A DNA stretch of 64,000 nucleotides, from the NCBI RefSeq assembly GCF_031143425.1, contig NC_090439.1, positions 351,348,027-351,412,026 of the forward strand. The letters run 5' to 3'. The notes under the pieces were generated by a model. It was not told the origin of the DNA and ran no database searches. It saw only the letters and a program-made list of their open reading frames with translations. The DNA comes from Pleurodeles waltl. Its lineage: Eukaryota > Chordata > Amphibia > Caudata > Salamandridae. How positions within the stretch are numbered: position 1 is the stretch's first letter; each line of letters opens with the position of its first letter. This document shows positions 1 through 11,537 of the stretch, one piece after another. Both the position numbers and the translations under genes were made by a program.

Positions 1-3000
1 TCTGAATCTGCTTGACATGCTCTAGGAAAAAACTTCAACTATAGCCTTTCATTTCATTTTCTATATATTTTCTGTGTCCTTGCTCTTTTTTCGCTCACTC
101 ACTTATAAATAGCACTTCACTCCTCCCACTAGTGTATATTCCTCTCTCCCATTGCTTCCTTCTCTCATTTCACCTACACTGTAATATTCTCACCCACCAC
201 ATCTATTGCATTTTCAGTTTCTGTAGGTCTATCCATCTATCACCACAACTTTTCATTCTCTGTTTTTCTCCCTCTGCCTTTCTCTCATTTCCCCCATTTC
301 CATTATCCCTGCATTATATCCCTTCCTTTGACAGTCTATGAATCCCCCTCTCCTTCACTCCTTTGTCCCCCGTTTACTCTCTAACCTTTGTTCTTTTTCT
401 ACCTACAATGTCCTTACTTCCCGTTCTCTCAATTACTATTGCCTCTGTGGAAGCGTGAGTTGTACTTTATTTCTTTTTCCTGTTTTGAAAATTTTCTCTT
501 TCCTCAGTTGTGTTTTCTGAAGTTGATAACACTCATTTCTCTCTGACCATTGAACTTTTTTGTGTTCTACACCTAATATTTTGTTGTGTCCCATTTAATA
601 ACTTGTTGCTGTCAGTAACTACTTGCTTTATCAAACCTTGAGATTTGCTGAAGACCATTCTCTGTAGACGTTACATAGATTTGCGTCCATGTGAGTGTTT
701 TTAGTTCTGCATGCTTCCAAGGGTTATCCAGGAAAGTGAAGGGGTCTTGTTCTACCTTTAGTAGAGAACAGACTAATGATTTAGAGTTGAGTTGTAGAGG
801 AAAATCCCCCTATTTCTGGAGAAAGTGTTGGAAACAGTGGAGATCTCACATGTGACATTTCTTTTACCTTTCAATCCATTTCTTGAAGGTAGAGTACCAC
901 ACTATCCCTGTCTTGAGTTTTAGTCTGATTTTGGCACTTCCTCGAGGTATTGCCAACCTCTAAATTAAGCTGTAGACTGTTAGCATCTCAGAATTGAGTA
1001 GTGTGTGTGAGGCTTTGACATTTCATTGCTTTCTGCTTTATTCCTCTCCTTTCTTTCTTCAGTGACCCTCTTCTTACCTTCCATTCTCTGCATGCCCTCT
1101 ATTTCTGAGAATAGCCTCCCCTATATCCCATGGATACCTTAATCCTTCATAGTGTGCTACCTTAATTCTTCATGTTTTAATGCTGAAATTGGCTGATGCC
1201 AAATTTCAGGAATCACAACCTCTCCTCTTTAAAACCCAATACCTGCAACCTAACATTAACCACTAACACTGGGTTCCGGACTACTGTCCTACTCACCCTA
1301 AAGCGCTTCAATGCCTCAGCAAGGGTAGTAAGTGCTAAACAGGTGCAAATACAAATATTATTACTGACCAGGAAACTTCTAACATCCTCTTCTGCATTCA
1401 TCATTCGCTTTGCCATGGTAAAGACGACTCTACACATTAGAGGTACTGTATATTTCCAACTTTATTTCATTAATCCAGCACACTTATAAATCGGGAGCAG
1501 GATCTTGTGCCACCAGATGCCAGTGCCATTCTCTCAACGTTCCAGAATATGCAGCTGACATCAGTGACATACATACCTGAGGGGACCTCGAGTACAGGGT
1601 CCCCTCAGGACATAAGTGGTAAAACCGTAGTGACATCCCTAACAAGAAACAATACTATGACACTTCAGTCATTCACTGTCCTTTTTCTCCTTTTGTCATT
1701 GCCCTTCTCTCCTCTTATGCTGTGAAAGGCATAATGTATGCAAGGGGGGCGGTCCCCCTCAGGGAAGCCTGAAAAAATGGCTCAGGGAAATTTACAAGAT
1801 TTCACAGAGCCATTTTTTCAATCATCATTGATGCCTGCCCAAGGCAGGCATTAAAGTGATGCTCCTGTATTGGCCCATTGGCCTCCCTGTGCTTTGCTGC
1901 ACTAGCACCAGAATTTTGGGAGAAAAGTGGCGCATCAGGACTGGTACGCCACTTTCTTGTAAATATGCCCCATTGTTCTTTAACTGTAAAGTTATTTCAG
2001 TTCTTTTTTTTTTCTGAAGTCCAGTCACTCTTGAGAGGAAATTTCATTAGAATGAAACTCCCAATTTCAAGCTGGCATGTCACTGCAGAGTTTTTAAACC
2101 AATACGACTGGCACTAGGCACTTATAACTTTTGTATCTGATCATTGTTTCCTGCTGTGAGGTAATTGAGCCAATGTCCCCTGCCTAAGACTTGTTAATTG
2201 TTGCTCAAAATCAGCAGCTGCTCTCCACAGGACTCCTTGTCACCTCCTGAGGACTCTAATGGCAGGAGGTGCACCACATGCTCTACCTCTTTGACTGACC
2301 CAGTGTCATGCTACACATGACAATGAAGAGGCCTGGCTGGTTTGCTCAGCCACACTTGAGATGTAGCAGTCTTTCAAGTTGTGCACCAGCAGGAAAGACG
2401 TCCCAGGTACGTGGGCCTGCTGTTCCACTCTGAACGGCCATGGGTGGGCCAGGATCATCCTTTGGTAGGCCTGGTCCACCTGACTCACTGTCTAGAACCA
2501 GGCCTGAGTCACGAGCACGGCAGAAACTGACATCTACATGGCATTGATAGAGTAGTCAGCTCAGTGCCTAATTATTCTTACTCAGGGCTCTATGTCAGCT
2601 CAGCTATATCTGTAAGTGGGTTTGAGTCAGGAAATTTCTGTGGGCACAGGACTCACCCCACTCCATTTGAACTCTGGTCTTTTTTGGGCCACACTATAGG
2701 CCACAGCAGAGACTGCTACTGAGCAGTCCATCAGACAAGTAAGAGAAGAAAGAAAGACAACTGTATCTTCCATTCGGATTCAGGACAGTGTTTAGGCCAC
2801 TCTGGTTGCTGGTTTACCAAAATGATAGGTTTAGCAGATGTTCATCATCATGCACCCTTTGACTCCAAAACACATCAAAGGGCTGACACTTTGCTTTATC
2901 ATTAGTCCTTCATAGCCTCCTTTTTGCTTCTAAATGGTTAGGGGAGAGGTGATGACGTCAATATCAATAAGTAAATATGGCTCCTGCAGCCCTCTAAGCA

Positions 3001-3234
3001 TTTTCAACAGTTTTGCCTGTGAGGCTGAGTACCACATGCTGTGCACTTGCCACATGAATAAAGCTGAACTCAAGAGTCTGCCTCGTTGTTTCAATGTTTG
3101 CCCTTGGCAGCTTCTCTGTAATAGTGGAGGAGCGTTGCCCCCCTGCTCAGTCAGGCAGTGAAAAAAAATGTTAATAAAACAATTGTATTATAATTTTCTT
3201 TATTACTGTCTCACTGAGCCATTGAATCTAAGGC
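1..3234. other. Intronic sequence, no gene recognised
   Basis: This is presumed intron upstream of the first exon at 3951. About 60-520 is strongly pyrimidine-rich (runs of C and T on the + strand), which leaves some short open frames without coding character. About 1728-1975 looks like a decayed non-autonomous element: it has a small hairpin around GCCTGCCCAAGGCAGGC and ends in TAAATATGCCCC, similar to MITE ends elsewhere in the window. I checked for further exons and saw no acceptor, open frame and donor combination that I trust. The rest shows nothing recognisable. Confidence 0.5.
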
Positions 3235-3800
3235 GGGCCGGGCCATGGCAGGGAGGAGGAGTGGTGAGCACTGTAAAGTGCGCATGTCGGTTTAAGTCGG
3301 CCGTCTTAGGATGGCCAAACCAACACGCACACTTACATTTCTCCAATCCAGCTGTGTTACAGTCGGTGGAGAAATGGCACAGGCTCCCTGTGCCTGAGCG
3401 AACGTAGACTGGCCCGCTCTGGTCAATCCTGGCACTTCTGTTATGCTTGGTATAGCATGAGAGCAGCGTCTGGATTGGGAGCCTGTGCTTTGTGCCCCAG
3501 TGACTGCCTGGAGGAGAGGAGCACCAAGGTGTCCGGCAGCGGGAGCGACAGGCACATTTTTTTTTAAAATCATTATTCCCCTAGCACAGTGTTCTGCAAA
3601 GTTGGTCCTGGAGAGCCGGATCCATGCCAGGTTTTTACCATATCCACAGTTAGAAAAATTTAGATTTCTGAAACATATTTTTTTTAAATCTGGATATGCT
3701 AAAAACCTGGCATAGACCCGGCTCTCCAGGATTGTTGAACCCTGCCCTAGCACACACCTCTGCCCCATCACTTTAGATTGGAGGCTGCCACCACCGTGTT
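3235..3800. repeat. Unclassified interspersed repeat, target of a hAT MITE
   Basis: This segment is more GC-rich than its flanks and has no durable reading frame. It contains a poly-T/A tract near 3560. It is interrupted at 3587-3744 by a hAT-type MITE with a clear duplication, so the repeat was present before that insertion. The family is not recognised, and both outer boundaries are approximate. Confidence 0.35.
3587..3744. mobile_element. hAT-type MITE (158 bp) with 8-bp target duplication
   Basis: The element starts CAGTGTTCTGCAAAGTTGG and ends in the inverted counterpart, whose reverse complement starts CAGGGTTCAACAATCCTGG. The two arms also share CCTGGAGAGCCGG and the CCAGGTTTTT / AAAAACCTGG block further in. 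The flanking octamers CCCTAGCA at 3579-3586 and 3745-3752 are identical. A CAG-start inverted repeat with an 8-bp duplication is the signature of hAT transposons. It has no coding capacity and would need a transposase in trans. The exact duplication makes the boundaries firm. Confidence 0.88.
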
Positions 3801-3950
3801 TACCCTAAGGTTTTTGCAAATTGAATGACTCAATAGTTAACATATCGATGAGGGCGTCCACCAGTAAAGGGTGATCTGTGCAATAAAGTTTGATGTTACA
3901 TATTAAAATAATTGCAGGCACTGAACGTGTTTTCTTTATCACACCTACAG

Positions 3951-4005
3951 GTGCAGATGTCCTAAGTCAGTATGAACTTGACTTAAATTACCTTCAAGGC
4001 CATTG
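3951..4005 (+). CDS. Host gene exon A (unrecognised protein)
   Basis: This is a 55-nt internal exon. A good polypyrimidine tract ending in CACACCTACAG precedes it and GTAAGAAT follows it. The frame starting at 3953 is fully open and gives ADVLSQYELDLNYLQGH. Two bases (GT) complete a codon from an upstream exon that is not visible, and two bases (TG) are left over at the end. The leftover TG joins the first base of exon B to make a tryptophan codon, so the phases match. Neither alternative reading supports a protein: one has an early stop and the other breaks the phase match. The helical, hydrophilic composition gives no family assignment. Confidence rests on splice sites plus phase agreement across four exons. 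Confidence 0.72.
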
Positions 4006-5559
4006 GTAAGAATATGGTATAACTCTTTGTGCAAGAGAAAGTAGACTCCTCTGAGTACAGATAGATAACAGATAGCAAGAAGGTGTGACATAGTATTAGT
4101 GACTACTGACTACTTTTTGTGAGTTGTTGAATCTGTGAAGAATAAAGAAGACTTCTGAAGGAAATATGACTATTTTGAACCTGTAAATTAGATTTAGGGA
4201 TGCAAAAACGTTTATGAGTAGGGCACTAAGAGAACAAGGGGTACTATTAGGGAAAGAGGACTAGAGTCTGTGTAGCTCTTATATATTTTTGTGCTTTTTT
4301 ACTTTTGGGGTTCATCGTCTGTGTATTGTGTGTCCTGTATAATAAATCCACGTGTGCATTCTATTTCGCAAGGGGTGAACTTTGAAATCTGGAAAGTCCC
4401 TCCTATTGAATCAACAACAGCATTTTAGAAAAGTCTCGACTTTCAAGGGATTCAGTAAAAAATGCTGACAATCATAGATTTCCAGGAGAGCTTTGATGCA
4501 AACTTTTACAAACGTAGATTTTCAGTAGGTGGAAAATGGTATGCAAATATATGACGTGAATTTCAACACTTACTTTGTTTACTCAATGTGGTAAGTATTC
4601 CATGTTTGCCACTGGGTCCCCAGTAAACATGAGGTGTTTCCTCCCCAATCCCACCTTTCAAACGCCCTCTTGCCATTGACTGGACTAAAGTTAGCTATGT
4701 TTCTAGGGCAGTAAATTACATTGATGAGCTACATGAACACCCATAGGTATATTAGTATGTGGGTTTTACCCTGACCTTCCAGGAACAAAGAGCAACAAAG
4801 ACACCTGTAACATTTAGGCCGCCATTGTGAGTCTCAGAACACCATGCATTATTTATTGCACCTGATATAATCTGATGCCCTGGTCCTTGGGATTTATCAA
4901 GTGTAATAAACTCTGCCTATTACAAGTTGTGCTCTAAAAATGAGGATTAAATTGTGGATTTTAGCTCCTCCTGCACCAACTCTGCATGCCCCAGTATTAA
5001 CCGGGCTTCTGTCCTTGGTATATTTCATCATGCTGGACCTGCCAATATACACCTGGGGAAAATTGCGGGTGCGAAGTTCACTAGGCTGACATACTTCCTA
5101 CTCATTACATTTCCGATGCAAAATCAGCCCTTAAATGTAGAAATGATAGCATATTGTTTGTTTTTTGTATTTATAAAAGCAATTTGTACATGAGCAGTTC
5201 AGGTTGCTCTGATTTAGTGAATCGTGATTTAGCATTTCTCGCCACAAACTGTACTTTCAGCCACCTAAATTGAACGTACATGCGCAAAACGCCACAGGAT
5301 TGTGTCACAAATGGAGGTGATTGTCACGACGGCCAACCATTGTGCATGCATTCCACAGAGCTGGATGAGGAACGGAAGATTTTTCCAACATGCCTACATT
5401 GTGTAGTCATTGGAACTGCTTCCTATGAGCTTCTAGCCACCAGAAGGCAGTGGCAGGCAACCTTAGACATCCATGAAATTTTTGCCTATATCATCTGACA
5501 GACTTTCATGCCACCTCATCTATGTTGCCTACACTTTTGGGAAAAATTATGGAAAGAGA
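4006..5559. other. Start of the ~50-kb intron, nothing recognised
   Basis: This AT-rich sequence follows exon A. No coding region, RNA gene or mobile-element boundary could be supported by eye. It probably contains old unclassified repeats. Confidence 0.4.
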
Positions 5560-6300
5560 CTGTGCTTTTGAAATACAAATCACCTAACAAGTCACTTGCT
5601 GCACTGCGTGACAGGGAAAGGGCAGGAGTGCGCCATACTTAACACTGTACGGTTCATTCCTGGCTTTTACCTGTCCTGGTGCACAATGTGCTGCCTAGCA
5701 CCAATGTAGGCACCTTGCAACATGGTGAAAGGTTCTTTTTATGTGTGCTGCAGAATACAGCACACACAGTAGGAGGAAAGACAGCGATTTCCGCTGCATT
5801 GCATTACTCTGGAATTATCAAGCCACTCTGGGCCATGCAAGGTGGCCTTGTGTGGCTTCATAAATCAAACGTAAGGGTTGCCTCACTTTTGCACCCCATT
5901 GCGTGGGGAAAAAATGATGCAACCCTTTCATAAATATGCCCTGACACCCAGATTTATGGGGTTTGTGGTGCAGGGAAATGTAGAACAGCAAGTATGACAT
6001 ATCTATCTATATTTTGGAATAGTTACATACGAAATATTGCTACTGCTTACAGAGATTGGAGGAACCATATTTATGGGCTTTGTGGCACCACAGAGAAAGG
6101 GCAGGAATGCACCATATTTATTCACAACGGTGCATTCCGGTCCTTTCCCAATGCGCTGGTGCATTTTTGGCTGCCTTTTGCTATAGCTGGCACCCTTGCA
6201 TCATGGAACACCGAGACGGGGCAGGTGATGCCGCAAACTTCGGACAGGTCCCAACTCAGTAGGACCTCTGTTACTTGGTGCTTTACCTGATGCGGCCCAT
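5560..6300. repeat. MITE-like family B, decayed copy or copies
   Basis: The sequence carries the phrases that recur in four other places in the window: GGCCTTGTGTGGCTTCATAAAT, TCATAAATATGCCC, and CAGGAATGCACC-type blocks followed by CCTTTCCCAATGC. It shares these with 6975-7450, 7455-8165, 9030-9300 and 58397-59090. Many short hairpins are visible, such as AAGGTGGCCTTGTGTGGCTT. There is no coding content. The ends resemble the GGCCCAGATTTATGG terminus at 58397, which suggests a Harbinger-like non-autonomous family. Boundaries are approximate and two abutting copies are likely near 5940. Confidence 0.5.
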
Positions 6301-6380
6301 CCACTAGTATGAGGAGGGTCCCTGCATTGTACTAATATTCCTTACTATAGGTTATATTTACACATAGGATTAGGTAGTTT

Positions 6381-6439
6381 AGGTCCTGAAGAATCGCTTT
6401 AGATCCATAGGACATCAATAGCGAGAAACATGTTGACCT
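6381..6439 (+). ncRNA. Hammerhead-ribozyme-like motif (possible Penelope-like element relic)
   Basis: The segment can be laid out as a type I hammerhead fold. Stem I is AGGTC (6381-6385) with GACCT (6435-6439). The core CTGAAGA is at 6386-6392. Stem II is TCGCT (6394-6398) with AGCGA (6420-6424). GAAA is at 6425-6428, and a minimal helix III with cleavage-site bases is CATGTT (6429-6434). Short-helix-III hammerheads are known from Penelope-like elements. An extra A at 6393 between the core and stem II departs from the consensus. No Penelope reverse transcriptase is visible nearby, so this would be an isolated end fragment. Function is not claimed. Confidence 0.5.
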
Positions 6440-6974
6440 TCTGGTGAATCGTACAGGGGATCCTGTGCGTACAATTCCTAACCTCAAATTGAGTGAGGAA
6501 GTGAATAATTTTTTGGGGAGCGTAGACCTTGTTCTTTTCTCTCCCCGCTCTTTGGTTTTAATCATGACAGTGGTTGGATTATTTAATAAAATTTGCCTAA
6601 CCTCTAGATATTTTTAAATAGAATTTTTCCAATCCTATACCCTATTCTTTCTAAACCGGGCATATATCTCAAAAGATCTCTGGCAAAGAGCCCCCCTTGA
6701 GGGGCCCGTCAGGCATTGCAGCGCCGGCCTGACGTGGAGCAAAGAATGAAGCATGTCACCTTTGGTGAGTGAGGGCTCTTGTTCCAAAATAATTAATTTT
6801 CCAGGGACCTGGCTTTCTTTCTTCTTTCTTCTCTCTTTTTTACGATCTTTTCCTTAGATCAGGACCCAATGTAGTTTTCCTGATTATACTTACGTTGTGG
6901 AACTGTGTATACCTTGTTTTTGTACATGTATTGGGAGCTCTATACACAGGACCAGGATTTTTCTATCCAAATCT
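6440..6974. other. Sequence after the hammerhead-like motif, no gene
   Basis: About 6440-6620 probably belongs to the same element as the preceding motif and ends with TTTAATAAAATTTGCC. A GC-rich hairpin (CAGGC...GCCTG type) lies at about 6710-6735. Nothing else is recognised. Confidence 0.35.
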
Positions 6975-7450
6975 CCCTTTTTCCAAACCCCTCTTTTAGT
7001 TGGTTTTTGATGCCTGTGTTGCATGCAGGATTGTGTTTGTCAAGAAGGGACACCTCCTGCATAAAAACAATCCTGAGAGGCATTTTCCTCTTTCTAAGTG
7101 TGCTGCAGAATACATCACACTTAGAAAGAGGAAAAAACACTCATCTGGGGCGGTGTAGGATTTTGGTGCTTTCCCAAATGTATGAAGGTTGATAAATCTG
7201 GGAATGCATCAAAAACCATGAGAGTTGGGTGGGAACACTCATGCAACGCCCATGGAACACCTCCGTAGCACAGAATGCGGCAATATATCGATTTGCGCGG
7301 CATTGCCTTACTCAATCCTTTTGAAGCCATTTAAAGCCACCCAAAATGGCTTTGTGTGGCTTCAAAAATATGACCTAGTGGTTTGCGCCATGCATGTACC
7401 ATGTTGTGTGGTGCAAACATGTAAAACCCCCTCTTAAATATGCCACCTAA
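6975..7450. repeat. MITE-like family B copy
   Basis: It contains the diagnostic inverted pair CTCTTTCTAAGTGTG / CACACTTAGAAAGAG at about 7090-7130. It also has the GGCTTTGTGTGGCTTCAAAAAT block and a closing TTAAATATGCC. The same order of blocks is seen at 58600-59090. It is non-coding. Confidence 0.5.
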
Positions 7451-7454
7451 TATT

Positions 7455-8165
7455 TTAAACTCCTATGGCCATATTTGTGACCCTGTTTGCATCGCTCTTT
7501 CACCACACAACCTGGTGCAAGAGTGCTGCAAACCTTTCGTAAGATTTATGAAACCATGCAAGGTCACCTTGCGTAGCCCTGCATGGCTTCATAAATCTAG
7601 AGTAATGTAATGCAGTTCAAGATGCTGCTTTACAGTACTATGCACCAGGGATGTGTTTCCATGGGTGTTGCGTGGGTGTTTCCACCCAACATCCATGGAT
7701 TTTGAACCTGGAAATGCACCAAAAAGATACACCTCCCCAGGAGAGCTGTGACTAGGAGAAATATGTTAATTTCTCCCCTCAAGACTGTTTTTGTGCGGGA
7801 AGGTACCCCTTCTTGCACAAAAACATTCCTGCATGCAATGCAGTCACCTTTACACCATGGTGCAAAGGGGCCTGCAATGGGGCTAGGCTGCCTAGAAGGC
7901 ACCAGTGCAGGGATAAGGACAGGAATGTGCAGTATTCTTTTAAATACTGGCCATTCCAGCCCTTTCCCAATGACGCAGCGCAGAAGGTGGCTTGCTGTAT
8001 TGCAATGCACCACTTTATATTTATGGCCTGGTTTGTTGCTCTTGCACCACACACCATGATGAAAGAGCAACACAAAACTTAAGTGAGATTTATGAAGCCA
8101 CACAAGACCACCTTGCATGGTCCTGCAAAGCTTCATAAATCTCAAGTAATGTAATACAGCTCAAA
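7455..8165. repeat. MITE-like family B copy with internal hairpins
   Basis: Near both ends lie inverted pairs that fold locally. At about 7545-7595 ATTTATGAAACCATGCAAGG faces CCTGCATGGCTTCATAAAT, and a similar pair lies at about 8088-8140. The middle has hairpins with arms such as TGCACCATGGTGCA. The same blocks recur in the other family B copies. Long overlapping open frames on both strands here are a by-product of the palindromes and not genes. Confidence 0.55.
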
Positions 8166-8388
8166 TCGTTGCATATCAGTTATTCTGATTCAAGGAAGAG
8201 GGAGCCAAATGGATACTAGTGAGCAGCTATTCAGAAGAGGAAGTTGAGTTCTTTCCTGAAGGTCTAATATGAGTATACATTCTCAGGTGTAAGGGAAGTC
8301 ATTGCAGAGAGAGGGAGTGGAAAAAAAGCTGTTTCCTTGTTGTCCCCTTTTTAGGGCTGGCTCGACAGCGCAGCTGCAGAAAGACTAT

Positions 8389-8568
8389 GGGGGTTATTAC
8401 AACTTTGGCGGAGGTGTTAATCCGTCCCAAATGTGACGGATATACCACCAGCCGTATTACGAGTTCCATAGGATATAATGGACTCGTAATACGGCTGGCG
8501 GTATATCCGTCACCTTACCGTCACTTTTGGGACGGATTAACACCTCCTCCAAAGTTGTAATAACTCCC
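8389..8568. mobile_element. Palindromic MITE, family C (180 bp)
   Basis: This is an almost perfect palindrome. The left end GGGGGTTATTACAACTTTGG is the inverted counterpart of the right end, and the arms continue through TTAATCCGTCCCAAA and CGTATTACGAG to the centre near 8478. It is flanked by TAT on both sides, or by CTATG if the element is read 2 bp shorter. A second copy is at 42761-42929. It has no coding capacity. Superfamily is uncertain because the duplication length is ambiguous. Confidence 0.85.
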
Positions 8569-9029
8569 TATGTCATCAACAGAAAAAGAGCATTAAGAAG
8601 CACTATTAAGCGAGGGTCAGAGGCTCTGCTTGCATGCTGATCTTTCTCCCTAGTTGATTTAATTGGGCACAAGTTGTGTGCTTCTGTAGAAGAAAAGTTA
8701 CTGTATCGCAGATTATGGTCACCACATCAGGCCTGAGTTAGCTATGGTGACAAGCCAGTAATCAAGGCTGTAGACCTCAACGGTTCATTGGGAAAAATTA
8801 GGTTGGATGCAATATATTAGATCCGTTTTCTGAAAATAGTTATGACAGAGGCAGTAGGCCCAAATTGTTTATTGTGAAAAGCAAATATGCCTTTAGGGGT
8901 AGATTGTTATAAGACTTAAAGCAAGTTGACAAGTATTATCAAACATAGATTCCCACAGATTACAGTATTAGGCAATGGCTTTTTCTAACAAACCTTGTGT
9001 TTTTTTAATTAACACTTGTTGTTAGGCCT
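8569..9029. other. Intronic, nothing recognised
   Basis: Moderately AT-rich sequence between a MITE and a family B fragment. No open frame with coding character and no repeat structure was noted. Confidence 0.4.
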
Positions 9030-9300
9030 GGCTGGAGAGTACAGCTATCTAACACCACCATTGGAGTGGCATTGTTTTTTGGTGCTGCCTCAGGTTCACG
9101 ATTTCTCATAAATCTGGGGTAGCGTCAAAATGCAATGGGTGTTACGGGGGAACACCCACAGCAAAACCCATTGAACGCCCCTTTCACGCTAATTGATACT
9201 GGTAAAGTGGCAGAATTTACGAGGTGGCGTTAAGCCACAAAAAGTGGCTTAATGACGCCTTGTAAATATGGAGCAGGGCATTGCGCTACCAGATATGTAC
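9030..9300. repeat. MITE-like family B fragment
   Basis: The stretch with TTTTTTGGTGCTGCC, CGATTTCTCATAAATCTGG, AATGGGTGTT, GGCGTTAAGCCACAAAAAGTGGC and CCTTGTAAATATGG aligns block for block with 58880-59075. It is the right-hand part of that element. Confidence 0.55.
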
Positions 9301-11537
9301 TAATAAACAACTATACATTGGATAATAACTTTTTCGACTTCATTATTTACAAAGAGTGCAGAATATTCTGGCAATGCTCATACTCATCTCCATTTGAACT
9401 TGCTTCTCGGGAGCTCTACAGTCATGAAATTATCTGGTTGTAACTTTTAAGTAATGTACATGGCACATCAAGAAATAATAGAACTGGTAATTTTTCCCTC
9501 CAGCAAAGCCTTTGCATCAATAGTCCAGCATGACATTTATGTTCTAGGCAATCCCTCACTTCAAAAAAGTGTGATGACAGAATCTTGGGCTAGATGTAAG
9601 AACACTAAGAAAAGTGTTTTCCAAATGGTGATTTTTATCGAATTGCTATTAGATAATCACTATTCTTAATATATGAAACTTTAACTTTTAAATTAGTGAA
9701 TCTCAGTGGGTCGCAAATTGTCCTACCTCATGAATATTAATGTGGAAGGTTGCTGTTTGTGACCTAAAATGTATGATAGCCAGCACAGGGATGGTGGCTT
9801 TCTGAGGTCAGCAGATCACCATGTCCTTGTTTGCTTTTATATAAAGCAATCTTTTTTTTAAGAAACAAAATTAAGCCTTTAAAATCAATTTTTTAAGAGT
9901 AAGCATTGCTCCATTGTTTTTTTAACATTCTCAGAATTGAAGTTGTCCACTTGGGGCCACTGCCCATTTGTCATTGGGTACCACTTCATTTCAGTAGTCA
10001 GTAAAAAATTAATGTTTGTGACTGTAATTGCTACATAGCAGGCTGCTTCTCTTGCATCGCCCTGCATTGCGCGGGGTGCATGTACTTCTTACCTAGGGGC
10101 AATAGTGCTGCCGGCAGGCTGCCGCAAAGGCCTAAGGGCATTCCTTTAAAGGCAGCTGGCCTGCTTGTATGGCCTATGATGGCTCTCTCCATGGGGGCCA
10201 CGATGGTGGGCACCATAGCCTTTCTTTTCCTTCCCAGATTTTTTTGGAAGGAGCTCTATGTATTGTCTTCCCTCAAGCACAATGACAACCGTTCTATGAA
10301 GTCTTTAGGCCTCTTCCCAATCCTGGGTGGCAGCAGTAGTTTTTGATGCACTCACTGTCTTGAGGTGGAGCATTCCTTGTTCCCGCTGGTGTGTTTTCTA
10401 GCTCATTTTGATTCCTGCTGGTGTGTTCCTTGCTCCTGTTGGTTCCAAAACTCATGTTGGTTCCTTGCTCCTAACCTTGTCCTTTCCCTGCTGTTGGTGT
10501 TTTGCCTTCAAGCCTGTGTCTCTAGTAGTACCCCTGTGTCCAGTAATTGTCCACTGGGTTCCTTGTCTCAGCCCTTATCATCTGGAGCCATACCATCTTG
10601 CCCAGAGGTTTTTTTTCTTTGGGGTTTTTCCTCTTTGGGCTCCTTTTAGAAGTCACTATCTGTGTAGGGTACTAAACGTGTCAGCAGCATCGTGGCTATT
10701 GGAAAGGGTCACACCTATCGCTGGCAGGCAAAGACGGTTAAGAATTCTGGGCTCTGAGGTTGTCACACCATCTAAGGTCTTTGATCAGAGGTTCCCCACC
10801 TGTGAGGTTTCACAGTAATTTGGTCACAAAACATTAGTACATACTACTGTGAATTGGTATTTGAAAAGGACGTCCTAAACATGCTCCTTCATAATACTGA
10901 TTTGCAAACCTAAACTGCCATTCCGTAGAATCACAGTTTGGTGCTTGTACCTACCAAAAAGCATTTTTGAGGTTGCAAATTAGCTCGATTCGGTAAATAA
11001 GCCCGTTTGCAGCCTCAAAAATGCTTTGTACATCCGGGCCCTCTTTCTCTGTACAGACAGCCATCAAACAGTGGATCTCAATTTCTTTAAAGTTAAGAAT
11101 CATAATCAATCAATTGGAGTTTGCTGAGAGAAGATTGTTGTTAACTTTCCCTCCCAGAAATATAAGGGAATGCTTTATGTAGCCAAAGTTTGAAGCTTTC
11201 TGGGTTTTCTGGGTATGCAAATATAGTGAGTTCAATGTAAGTCAAGCCATGCTAGATTTGCTTGGGTCTTTAAGTTTCAGGAATACCAAGTGCTTGTAGG
11301 ATTCCCCAGTTTCCAGCTGATCCAGAACACAAATAATGCAACCATTCACCATGACATTGGAGAGGAAATTGGGATGTACCCCATCTCCAGCATTCCAGGC
11401 CACATATCAAAACTACACTAAAATAATCCAACTTTCCTCTTACATGTTAGGCGATGGAGATGCTCTAGGCCCCATGCAGGGCAGAAAGTCTGGGGCATAG
11501 GGGTGCGGTAGTTTTCAGAAAAAAAAAAATATCACTG
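9301..11537. other. Intronic, no gene; weak old repeats
   Basis: Two small repeat-like pieces can be pointed out. One is at about 9700-9745, with GTGGGTCGCAAATTG followed by TCATGAATATTAATG. The other is at about 10850-11040 and ends TACATCCGGGCCC. The GTGTGTTCCTTGCTCC-like phrasing near 10390-10510 is a weak internal repetition. The open frames at 10365-10818 show no recognisable domain. Confidence 0.35.

Noticed and set aside
132..520. Two small + strand frames at the left edge
   Set aside because: They arise from a pyrimidine-rich tract; Ser/Leu/Phe/Pro bias only.
3292..3771. 159-residue minus-strand frame
   Set aside because: It crosses the hAT-type MITE boundaries and an unrelated repeat, so it cannot be one ancestral gene.
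6381..6439. tRNA or snRNA gene
   Set aside because: The fold is a three-stem junction with a hammerhead-type core; no tRNA boxes or Sm site are seen.
7630..8145. 171-residue minus-strand frame
   Set aside because: It lies in palindromic MITE-like repeats, with shadows on the other strand and no domain.
10408..10818. 136-residue frame with Cys/Trp-rich start
   Set aside because: No domain, no splice context, low-complexity GTGTTCCTTGCTCC-like repetition.
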